From 20-14-all-45-10 sp964435965 (GTDB lineage Bacteria; Chloroflexota; Dehalococcoidia; GIF9; AB-539-J10), in contig CAYTBB010000068.1 in the NCBI GenBank assembly GCA_964435965.1, positions 1-6,760 of the forward strand: DNA of 6,760 nt, given 5' to 3'. Below the pieces are notes generated by a model. That model made no database searches and was not told where the DNA came from. It saw only the letters and a program-made list of their open reading frames with translations. The stretch's first letter is position 1. Each line of letters begins with the position of its first letter. This document shows, one piece after another, positions 1 to 5,150 of the stretch. Made by a program: the position numbers and the translations under genes.

Positions 1-1196
1 AGGATAATCCGCTTGACCAATACTTGATGCGTAACCCAGATTTCTTCTTTGCTAAAAACTTTGACAACGCCTTAATCAATCCCGATAACCCTTATGTCTT
101 AAAACCTCACCTTCTCTGTGCTGCCTGGGAGAAACCTCTAAGTGATGAGGATAAGGAATTCTTTGGCCATTCCCCCAATGTCATTCTGAGGGAGCCCTTC
201 GCCACTTGTCCTTCTGAGCGTAGCGAAGAATCTCATACAGCTCAGGGTAAACTCCGCGACCGAAGAATCTTGGATGCTGCACTAGCTGAATTAGAGCAGG
301 AAGGTAAACTAAGGAAACGCCAGGAGAAGTGGTATCCTTCTCCAGCTATCACATATCCCGCTCAAGATATAAGTATAAGGGCGACATCAGGGCAATATGC
401 CATTATTGATGTCTCCCAAGGCTGTTTGTTGGAGACTGTGGAAGCCAGTTTTGCCTTCTCTCAGATACACCCCGGCGCTATCTATCTTCACCAAGGCGAA
501 TCTTATCTCATAGCTGAGCTTGATTTAGCCAGGCATACTGCTGCGGCGATGCTGACTTCTGTGGGCTACTATACGCAAGCTAAGGAAATCACTGACATCA
601 GTGTCATAGGGGTAGCTAAGGAAAAGAATTGCCACGGGGTAAATGTTTATTTAGGAGATGTTGATGTTACCACTACAGTGAGCGGCTTTAAAAAGAAAAG
701 GCAGTTCACTGAGGAGGTTATTGGCGAGGAGCCGCTCGATCTGCCACCTCAGAGCTTCGTTACCAAGTCCTTATGGTTTAACTTGCCGCAAAAGGCGATT
801 GCTAGAATAGCTGATGCGGGGCTTGATTTCCACGGTGGCTTGCATGCTTGTGAGCATGCCGCTATTGGCATACTTCCCTTATTTGCCCTGTGTGACAGAA
901 ATGACATTGGCGGTGTTTCCACTCCCTTCCATACCGACACAGGCAAGGCGCAAATCTTTATCTATGATGCCTATCCCGGAGGCATCGGCATTGCTGAGAA
1001 GGGATTTGAGATTATAGCTGAGCTCTGGCAGGCCACCTTAAAGTTGATTAGGGAATGTCCCTGTCAGGATGGCTGCCCAAGCTGCGTCCAATCGCCCAAG
1101 TGCGGCAACAATAACCAGCCTCTGGATAAAGAAGCCGCCCTAATATTGCTTCAAGAATTAACGAGTAGTAATACTCATTCCTCAGGACAAGCCTGA
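1..1196 (+). CDS. mrfA: MrfA/YprA-type DEAD/DEAH-box helicase, C-terminal part (5' partial)
   Basis: The frame is open from base 3 to the TGA at 1194-1196, about 397 residues. The TTG at 24 and ATG at 27 are internal codons, because the preceding residues (DNPLDQYL) already match the family. The ATPase motifs lie upstream, outside the window. The part seen starts in the region after the helicase core (NPDNPYVLKPHLLCAAWE) and ends in the DUF1998 domain. That domain includes HACEHAAIG, the YDAYPGGIGIAEKGF stretch, and a zinc-binding set of cysteines at about 1056-1103 (C-x5-C-x2-C-x5-C, with GCPSCVQSPKCGN). In Bacillus subtilis, MrfA is a 3'-5' DNA helicase that acts with the nuclease MrfB in mitomycin C repair; that this protein does the same is inferred from family. 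Oddity: residues encoded by about 177-272 derive from a dispersed repeat and lengthen the linker before ALAELEQEGKL. No mrfB-like neighbour is visible downstream. Confidence 0.88.
   Translation, partial: DNPLDQYLMRNPDFFFAKNFDNALINPDNPYVLKPHLLCAAWEKPLSDEDKEFFGHSPNVILREPFATCPSERSEESHTAQGKLRDRRILDAALAELEQEGKLRKRQEKWYPSPAITYPAQDISIRATSGQYAIIDVSQGCLLETVEASFAFSQIHPGAIYLHQGESYLIAELDLARHTAAAMLTSVGYYTQAKEITDISVIGVAKEKNCHGVNVYLGDVDVTTTVSGFKKKRQFTEEVIGEEPLDLPPQSFVTKSLWFNLPQKAIARIADAGLDFHGGLHACEHAAIGILPLFALCDRNDIGGVSTPFHTDTGKAQIFIYDAYPGGIGIAEKGFEIIAELWQATLKLIRECPCQDGCPSCVQSPKCGNNNQPLDKEAALILLQELTSSNTHSSGQA
179..272 (+). repeat. Composite dispersed repeat embedded in frame in the helicase gene
   Basis: TGTCATTCTGAGGGAGC (179-195) and GCGACCGAAGAATCTTGG (256-273) look like the two ends of one repeat unit of the TGTCATTCTGAG...GAAGAATCT type. 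They are separated by a second, related unit at 207-233 (TGTCCTTCTGAG followed by CGTAGCGAAGAATCT). The interval therefore reads as one copy nested in, or tandem with, another. The translated peptide contains PSERSEES, a low-complexity sequence typical of this repeat when it is read through. The helicase frame stays open across it. Confidence 0.7.
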
Positions 1197-1197
1197 G
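1181..1197 (+). terminator. Small hairpin over the helicase stop codon, possible terminator
   Basis: CTCAGG (1181-1186) and CCTGAG (1192-1197) form a perfect 6-bp stem with the 5-base loop ACAAG, enclosing the TGA stop. The sequence after it is only moderately T-rich (ttccaattctctctt), with no clean U-run, so intrinsic termination is doubtful. It may instead be another repeat fragment. Confidence 0.3.
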
Positions 1198-1211
1198 TTC
1201 CAATTCTCTCT

Positions 1212-1270
1212 TGTCATTCCGAGCCGCAGATGAAGAATCTCTGAGACCCTTCGCTATGTTCAGTGGGACA
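1212..1270 (+). repeat. Near-palindromic intergenic repeat, same family as in the helicase gene
   Basis: The unit starts with TGTCATTCCGAG, carries ATGAAGAATCTCTGAG in the middle and CCCTTCGCTATGTTCAG on the far arm, and ends in GGGACA. The two ends are imperfect inverted complements (TGTC...GACA). This suits a REP- or MITE-like non-coding element of about 59 bp that could fold in RNA. It shares TGTCATTC, GAAGAATCT and CCTTCGC with the copy at 179-272. It lies between the helicase stop and the regulator promoter and could also act as a transcription boundary, which is inference. Confidence 0.65.
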
Positions 1271-1311
1271 CCGCCGAATTATCTTTGCTTATTAGAGTAA
1301 AGAGCTGCGAG

Positions 1312-1336
1312 CTAATTGCAACATTGTTGCATTTAG
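1312..1336. promoter_or_regulatory. 25-bp palindrome, probable Fur/Zur-family operator
   Basis: The core TGCAACA (1317-1323), T, TGTTGCA (1325-1331) is a perfect 7-1-7 inverted repeat. Symmetry continues outward with CTAA (1312-1315) against TTAG (1333-1336), broken only by the T/T pair at 1316 and 1332. A 7-1-7 geometry is characteristic of Fur-family boxes (Fur, PerR, Zur), and the core also fits a TTGCAA-N5-TTGCA pattern resembling Nur-type sites. Its place 27 bp before the chosen start of a Fur-family gene points to autoregulation. The cognate metal cannot be read from the site. Confidence 0.65.
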
Positions 1337-1355
1337 TATTTGCTTCTGGTACATT
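1327..1355 (+). promoter_or_regulatory. Candidate sigma-70-type promoter overlapping the operator
   Basis: TTGCAT (1327-1332) and TACATT (1350-1355), 17 bases apart, each match 4 of 6 consensus positions. The -35 element would lie in the right arm of the palindrome, so repressor binding would block polymerase. Transcription would then start close to the GTG at 1363, giving an almost leaderless message. The match is weak. Confidence 0.3.
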
Positions 1356-1362
1356 ATCGCTT

Positions 1363-1785
1363 GTGGTTCAGGATTCAATACAGATTTTGCAGGCTCAGGC
1401 GTATAAGGTGACCAAGCCTCGGAGGCAGGTGCTCGAAGTTCTCGAGGGAGCAAAAAAACCAGTCTCACCTTATGACATACAGAGCACTCTACGTAAGCAA
1501 GGTAAATATCTAAATCACGTTACTATCTACCGCATACTTGATTTGTTTTGCTGCCTCAATCTGGCTCATAAACTGCCATCAAGCGGTGGATTTATGAAGT
1601 GTAGCTTGGGCAAGGAGGAAGGTTGTCATCGCTTCATGATCTGTCGTCAGTGCGGAGCCATTGAGGAGTTTGCTGATGAAGGACTATGCCAAGAAGAAAG
1701 GGAGTTTGCCCAAAATCTCGGTTTTCATACCGAATATCACCTTTCTGAGTCTTCTGGGCTTTGTGCTAATTGCTATAGAAAGTAG
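1363..1785 (+). CDS. Fur-family metal-responsive repressor, Zur-like
   Basis: This 140-residue protein has the Fur-family layout. An N-terminal winged helix (AYKVTKPRRQVLEVLEG, then HVTIYRILDLF as recognition helix) is followed by a dimerisation and metal-binding domain. The domain carries a cysteine at MKCSLG, GCHRFMICRQCG, FHTEYHLSE and a terminal CANC. The two CxxC pairs (CRQC and CANC) form the usual structural zinc site; the extra Cys and His residues are candidates for the regulatory site. The absence of the Fur-type HHDH run and the compact Cys-rich layout favour Zur over Fur or PerR, but the metal is not proven. The frame is open back to a TTG at 1285. I prefer GTG 1363 because it gives the normal family length and start (VQDSIQILQAQAYKVT), and because the upstream stretch contains the palindrome. 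No good Shine-Dalgarno precedes either start. It is probably the first gene of a unit with the membrane protein 46 bp downstream. Confidence 0.85.
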   Translation: MVQDSIQILQAQAYKVTKPRRQVLEVLEGAKKPVSPYDIQSTLRKQGKYLNHVTIYRILDLFCCLNLAHKLPSSGGFMKCSLGKEEGCHRFMICRQCGAIEEFADEGLCQEEREFAQNLGFHTEYHLSESSGLCANCYRK

Positions 1786-1831
1786 TTCAGCTCAGAAAGA
1801 CCTTTAACCCGCAACCAGTGAAAACAGGGAA

Positions 1832-2425
1832 ATGCTCAGGCGAATAGCAAAAGAACTCAAGAGACATGCTCCTTTCACTGCTTTAGGGGCGGGCACAGGC
1901 ATTGTTATCATGGTTATAATAGTTTTGGGCCATGTTTCCTCAGGGGTTTCTCACACTATTTTTTACACTTTACATCCAATTCACGTTGTATTGAGCGCAC
2001 TGGTAACTACGGCGATGTATATGAGATATAGGAAAGCTAAATTTTGGATAGCCATTTTAATTGGCTGGACAGGGTCGATTGGTATAGCTACGATAAGCGA
2101 TGCCATAATTCCCTATTTAGGAGGAAGCTTGCTCCATGTCCAGATGGAGTTTCATGTGCCCTTTATGGAAGAATGGTGGATAAATCTCTTAGCACTAGCT
2201 GGCGTTGCAATCGGCTATTGGAAACAAGTAACTAGGGTTCCGCATTTTGGGCATGTTTTATTGAGCACCTGGGCATCGTTGTTTTACTTTACCGCATTTG
2301 GGATAGCTAGCTGGATTCCTTTGCTCCCTTTTATTTTCCTGTTTCTATTCCTGGCAGTTTGGATTCCTTGCTGCACCAGCGATATAGTATATCCTCTTCT
2401 ATTTGTAAAAGGGGTTCCAGAGTAG
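1832..2425 (+). CDS. Polytopic membrane protein of unknown function, rich in His and acidic residues, possible metal transporter
   Basis: I do not recognise a named family. The 197-residue protein has a short basic N-terminus (MLRRIAKELKRH) and about six hydrophobic segments near residues 14-33, 44-63, 70-88, 115-130, 143-160 and 162-180. No signal peptide is separable from the first helix. Potential metal ligands cluster in or at the ends of helices: H34, H41, H48 and H51 (LGHVSSGVSH, LHPIHV); D90 (TISDAIIPYLGG); H102, E106 and H108 (LHVQMEFHVPF); E113/E114; H138 and H141 (PHFGH); and CC-x2-D at 180-184. ATG 1832 is the only usable start, since an in-frame TAA lies at 1805. AGGGA sits just one base before it, too close for a normal Shine-Dalgarno. 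Following a Zur-like repressor and preceding a zinc ribbon, it may move or sense a divalent metal. That is inference from context and residue content only. Confidence 0.75.
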   Translation: MLRRIAKELKRHAPFTALGAGTGIVIMVIIVLGHVSSGVSHTIFYTLHPIHVVLSALVTTAMYMRYRKAKFWIAILIGWTGSIGIATISDAIIPYLGGSLLHVQMEFHVPFMEEWWINLLALAGVAIGYWKQVTRVPHFGHVLLSTWASLFYFTAFGIASWIPLLPFIFLFLFLAVWIPCCTSDIVYPLLFVKGVPE

Positions 2426-2453
2426 TTATCCTTGGGGTGGGAAGCAACTAGGG

Positions 2454-2585
2454 ATGAATTTAGCGCCAGGACGTAAGAGAAAGCCGATAGTGGTTATGCC
2501 CCAGCGGCTGGGATGCCCCTTTTGCCAATTTATTGTATTAGCTGTGGATGAGGTTCTTGAAGATGGCGCCATTTGTTGGAGGTGC
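2454..2585 (+). CDS. Small zinc-ribbon protein, 3' end lost in the assembly gap
   Basis: An ATG at 2454, 28 bp after the membrane-protein stop, opens a frame of 44 readable residues before the N run. It has a basic start (MNLAPGRKRKPIVV), then CPFC (residues 21-24) and CWRC (residues 41-44) separated by 16 residues. These are two zinc knuckles of a ribbon. A shorter version starting at MPQRLG (ATG 2496) is possible. Spacing and orientation place it in the same transcription unit as the regulator and membrane protein. Its function is unknown; it could be a metal-handling partner, but such ribbons are also common in unrelated small proteins. The C-terminus cannot be given. Confidence 0.6.
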
Positions 2586-2685
2586 NNNNNNNNNNNNNNN
2601 NNNNNNNNNNNNNNNNNNNNNNNNNNNNNNNNNNNNNNNNNNNNNNNNNNNNNNNNNNNNNNNNNNNNNNNNNNNNNNNNNNNNN
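2586..2685. other. Assembly gap of exactly 100 N
   Basis: The run is exactly 100 bases, a conventional scaffold-gap filler, so its true length is unknown and reading frames cannot be carried across it. Confidence 0.97.
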
Positions 2686-2758
2686 GCCGCTGAAGAATAT
2701 GATAGTGGGTAATAGCATCATCCCTGAAGAGTCTTGCCTGAGCAATGCCTTAACCTGA
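2686..2758 (+). other. Post-gap sequence, possibly the 3' end of the zinc-ribbon gene or another small gene
   Basis: All three forward frames end soon after the gap. One ends with AAEEYDSG and stops at 2710-2712. One stops at 2691-2693. The longest, ending PEESCLSNALT, stops at the TGA at 2756-2758. Since the gap length is unknown, any of them could be the true end of the zinc-ribbon protein. The short acidic AAEEYDSG end looks as natural as the longest one. I cannot choose between them. Confidence 0.35.
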
Positions 2759-2785
2759 TAGCTCGGTCATCTTAGTAGCTATCAG
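2755..2785 (+). terminator. Perfect 9-bp hairpin built from repeat units, possible terminator
   Basis: CTGATAGCT (2755-2763) and AGCTATCAG (2777-2785) are exact inverted complements around a 13-base loop. The hairpin follows the presumed end of the regulator/zinc-ribbon unit and precedes the treT leader, so it could end transcription. No T-run follows it, and the arms belong to the AGCTATCAGC repeat family, so it may be only a by-product of that repeat. Confidence 0.35.
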
Positions 2786-2830
2786 CCTTCAGTTATTAGT
2801 TATCAGCTAACTGCTGAATGCTGACTGCTA
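2755..2830 (+). repeat. AGCTATCAGC-type dispersed repeat, copy 1
   Basis: This stretch is built from short variants of AGCTATCAGC, TTATCAGCTAACTGC and TGCTGAATGCTGACTGCT. The last (2812-2829) matches the complement of 5102-5119 at 17 of 18 positions, and AGCTATCAGC also occurs there, so the two regions are inverted copies of one family. It is non-coding and self-complementary in places, for example AGTTA-TCAGC-TAACT at 2798-2812. Confidence 0.65.
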
Positions 2831-2833
2831 TGT

Positions 2834-2847
2834 TATTATATGATAAT
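2834..2847 (+). promoter_or_regulatory. AT-rich candidate -10 region for treT-lgt
   Basis: TATTAT (2834-2839) and GATAAT (2842-2847) each resemble a -10 hexamer and lie in the only AT-rich island upstream of treT. I see no convincing -35 element at the right distance, so this is only the most likely spot. Confidence 0.25.
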
Positions 2848-2879
2848 GAAGAATCTCAGGTTCCTCATCTATAGCTCAG

Positions 2880-2886
2880 AAGGAGG
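2880..2886 (+). promoter_or_regulatory. Strong Shine-Dalgarno site for treT
   Basis: AAGGAGG lies 8 bases before the ATG at 2895. It is by far the best ribosome binding site in the window and fixes the treT start. Confidence 0.85.
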
Positions 2887-2894
2887 CAGTTACT

Positions 2895-4301
2895 ATGGAA
2901 AGCAAGATAAAGAACTTTGTTGAGGAAGGGAGGAGGAAATTACCTTTAGAGGATGGGACTGTATATAGCCGCAGGAAGGGAGTCCAGCCTTTTTCTGTAT
3001 CCCCTCTGCAAGATTATATCCCGATAGTGGGCGAGGAAAAGATAGAAAAACTAGAAAAACTTGCTCGAAAGCTTAAGGGTATAAGAATGATGGAGGTTAA
3101 TTCTACTATGCTAGGTGGGGGTGTGGCTGAAATGCTTTATTCACAGGTGCCATTCCTGAATGAGCTGGGGATAGAGGATGAATGGAAGGTCATGCATGGC
3201 ACGGAAGCATTCTATTTGGTGACAAAAAACATTCACAATCTTCTGCAAGGCAAGAAAGGAACCCTTACTCCAGAGATGGTAAGGAGATATTATCGCACTC
3301 TTAAGGAAAATGCTGATATCTATGCCCAAGACCATGAAAGCTATAAGCCTGATATGGTGATTGTGCATGACCCGCAGCCACTTGGTTTAGCTCGCCATTT
3401 GAAGGGAAAGAATGAAAAATGGCTGTGGAGGTTCCACATTGATGTAGAGGGAGATACATTGGAAGACAATCCTGTATTGTGGCAATTTATCACATTTTGG
3501 ACCAGTTTTTATGATGCTGTTATGTTCTCCGGGGCTCATTATGTGGTGGATAGCTGGCCTTTGCGGAAGTATATCAGCCCTCCCTTTATCGATCCTCTTT
3601 CTATCAAGAATAGAGAGCTAGAGCCTGATGAAATTGCTAAGGTCTTGGAGAAATATGGAATAGACCAAAGCATACCCCTGTTGGTTCAGATAGGTAGATT
3701 TGATCCCTGGAAGGGAATTGATACGACAATTAAAGCTTATAAGATTGCTCGAAAGGAAGAGAAGTGCCAGCTTGTGGTAGCTGGTAACATGGCTTCCGAT
3801 GACCCTGAAGGGGAAAGAATCTTTAACCATGTCTGTGAGGAGACAAGAAGCGACTCGGACATCCATGTCATCAGGCTCCCAGATGATGTAGCAGTTAATG
3901 CTCTGGAAGTGAATGCTTTGCAAAGAGCTGCCAGGGTAATCTTGCAACCTTCTACCAAGGAAGGATTTGGGCTAGTTATCACCGAGGCTATGTGGAAAGG
4001 GAAGCCGGTGATAACCAGAGAGGTGGGGGCAATTCCTATTCAGATCAGGGATGGGGAGACCGGTTTCTTTATCACCACGGCGAAAAAAGCGGCAAAAAAG
4101 ATAATCCGCTTATTAAGAGATCCAGAGCAGGCAGAATCCGTAGGAAGAGAAGCCCATGAATATGTCAAAGAGCACTTTCTGATGCCTGATAGAGTGGCGG
4201 ACTATTTGAGGGTGGCCAACTATTTCATAAATGACGAATTAGATAGGGACTCTATAATCAGTTATCACCCCTGGTTCAAGCTCAGCAAGAGAAAAAGCTA
4301 G
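2895..4301 (+). CDS. treT: GT4-family trehalose glycosyltransferring synthase (TreT-like)
   Basis: The 468-residue cytoplasmic GT-B glycosyltransferase resembles TreT, which joins the glucose of an NDP-glucose to free glucose to make trehalose (reversible in some archaea). The N-terminal Rossmann half carries VNSTMLGGGVAEML (residues 68-81), VIHNLLQG-like NIHNLLQG (112-119), HDPQPLGL (158-165) and WRFHID (178-183). The linker has PPFIDPLSIKN (229-239). The C-terminal half has QIGRFDPWKGI (265-275), with Arg268 and Lys273 in the usual donor-phosphate positions. It also has the E-x7-E motif in KEGFGLVITEA (Glu356 and Glu364) and VGAIPIQIRDGETGFF. The start is set by the strong Shine-Dalgarno. 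The protein is longer than the roughly 410-residue archaeal enzymes known to me, with about 20 extra residues at each end. Trehalose phosphorylase of the same fold is the main alternative; sugar donor and direction are not readable. Its TAG directly abuts the lgt ATG. Confidence 0.82.
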   Translation: MESKIKNFVEEGRRKLPLEDGTVYSRRKGVQPFSVSPLQDYIPIVGEEKIEKLEKLARKLKGIRMMEVNSTMLGGGVAEMLYSQVPFLNELGIEDEWKVMHGTEAFYLVTKNIHNLLQGKKGTLTPEMVRRYYRTLKENADIYAQDHESYKPDMVIVHDPQPLGLARHLKGKNEKWLWRFHIDVEGDTLEDNPVLWQFITFWTSFYDAVMFSGAHYVVDSWPLRKYISPPFIDPLSIKNRELEPDEIAKVLEKYGIDQSIPLLVQIGRFDPWKGIDTTIKAYKIARKEEKCQLVVAGNMASDDPEGERIFNHVCEETRSDSDIHVIRLPDDVAVNALEVNALQRAARVILQPSTKEGFGLVITEAMWKGKPVITREVGAIPIQIRDGETGFFITTAKKAAKKIIRLLRDPEQAESVGREAHEYVKEHFLMPDRVADYLRVANYFINDELDRDSIISYHPWFKLSKRKS

Positions 4302-5135
4302 ATGCTCACTATTAGTATAAACCCTGTTGCTTTTACCATTGGTTCCCTTACTGTGAGGTGGTATGGAATCATGGTAGCTCTGGCAGTCATGGCATTACTA
4401 GCTATGACCTTGCGAGAAACAAAAAGGGTGGGCATCTCCCAGGATATTATTTACAACCTCTTTCTCTGGGGTATCATCGGCGGTTTCATAGTATCCAGGC
4501 TGGTTCATGTTATTGACCAGTGGAACTATTATATGGCTAACCCTGGGGCTATCGTTGGCTTTGCTGGGCTAAGTCTCTACGGAGCTATTATTGGTGCCCT
4601 TCTGGCAGTGTGGGTCTACATGAGAGTGAGGAGGATTCCTTTCTCAAGTCTGGCTGGTGTGGGCGATGCCATTGCCGTGGGAGCACCCTTGGCTCAAGCC
4701 ATAGGCAGAGTTGGCTGCGCTATAAATGGTTGCTGTTTTGGTAAGCTCAGTCCCTTTCAATCTTTCCCCGGTGCAGTGCTTTATACTCCTCGTGATGTTA
4801 TTCCATCTCAATACTGGGGTGTGCCGCTTTACCCCGCTCAGATTTACTTTCTACTGTGGAACCTGATAGTTTTTGCCATAGTCTGGCAGTTGCGTGATCG
4901 GCTCAAGCCCCAGGGCTCCCTATTCTTCCTTTATCTTTGCCTCTATGCTGTCGGTGATTTCGGTTTAAGGTTTTTCCGCGTGAACGAGCCATTTTTATTA
5001 GGGCTTCACCAAGGGCAGGTCATCAGTTTGGCAATATTAGTGATAGCTGTGCCCTGGCTAATCATCAGAATGCGCAGATTTCAGAGGAGTAGTCAGCACT
5101 CAGCAGACAGCATTCAGCATCAATCTGATGGCTGA
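4302..5135 (+). CDS. lgt: Prolipoprotein diacylglyceryl transferase (Lgt), divergent type
   Basis: Lgt is an integral membrane enzyme that moves diacylglycerol from phosphatidylglycerol to the lipobox cysteine of prolipoproteins, the first step of lipoprotein maturation. This 277-residue protein has about seven hydrophobic segments and family landmarks in order: VRWYGIMVALA (18-28), GGFIVSRLVHV (60-70), GLSLYGAIIGA (89-99), the signature GRVGCAINGCCFG (135-147), YPAQIYF (177-183) and LRFFRVNEP (222-230). Compared with Escherichia coli Lgt, as I recall it, the signature has Cys where Asn146 and Glu151 stand, Tyr93 replaces His103, and QLYE reads QIYF. The GCxxNGCC form is known in other lineages, so activity is still likely. 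Translation probably depends on coupling to treT, since the start follows its stop with no spacer and only a weak AGAG upstream. The C-terminal tail (about residues 263-277, rich in Ser, Gln and His) is encoded by a dispersed repeat, and the gene overlaps recJ tail to tail by 16 bp. Confidence 0.87.
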   Translation: MLTISINPVAFTIGSLTVRWYGIMVALAVMALLAMTLRETKRVGISQDIIYNLFLWGIIGGFIVSRLVHVIDQWNYYMANPGAIVGFAGLSLYGAIIGALLAVWVYMRVRRIPFSSLAGVGDAIAVGAPLAQAIGRVGCAINGCCFGKLSPFQSFPGAVLYTPRDVIPSQYWGVPLYPAQIYFLLWNLIVFAIVWQLRDRLKPQGSLFFLYLCLYAVGDFGLRFFRVNEPFLLGLHQGQVISLAILVIAVPWLIIRMRRFQRSSQHSADSIQHQSDG

Positions 5136-5150
5136 TAGCTGATAGCTGCT
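5092..5150 (-). repeat. AGCTATCAGC-type dispersed repeat, copy 2 (inverted), at the lgt/recJ junction
   Basis: On the minus strand this reads AGCAGCTATCAGCTATCAGC, then TGATGCTGAATGCTG, TCTGCTGAGTGCTGACT. It shares AGCTATCAGC and an 18-mer (17 of 18 identical) with 2755-2830, in opposite orientation. It encodes the last residues and the stop codon of both lgt (plus strand) and recJ (minus strand). Confidence 0.7.
5115..5134. terminator. Hairpin in the overlap of convergent lgt and recJ, possible bidirectional terminator
   Basis: CAGCATCA (5115-5122) pairs with TGATG-G-CTG (5126-5134) around the loop ATC, an 8-bp stem with one bulged G. It lies exactly where the two convergent genes end, so it could stop transcription in both directions. 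There is no strong T-run on either side, so termination is unproven, and the stem may just reflect the repeat. Confidence 0.3.

Noticed and set aside
24..29. TTG/ATG as the start of the helicase gene
   Set aside because: Upstream codons are open to the edge and fit the family; the helicase core must lie before the window.
749..1017. Open frames on both strands inside the helicase gene
   Set aside because: They overlap a conserved DUF1998-coding stretch, show no family-like sequence and have no ribosome site; they are shadow frames.
2044..2235. Alternative plus-strand frame inside the membrane-protein gene
   Set aside because: It lies wholly within a better-supported hydrophobic protein and resembles nothing known.
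2755..2830. CRISPR-like array or tRNA
   Set aside because: The short repeated words are irregularly spaced and variable, without uniform spacers, and no cloverleaf can be drawn.
2846..2859. Another copy of the GAAGAATCT repeat in the treT leader (aatgaagaatctca)
   Set aside because: Only about 12 bases match the unit at 1229-1241, too short to call a copy, though it may be a remnant.
3141..3982. Minus-strand open frames within treT
   Set aside because: They run opposite a strongly conserved glycosyltransferase with all its motifs intact, so they are shadows.
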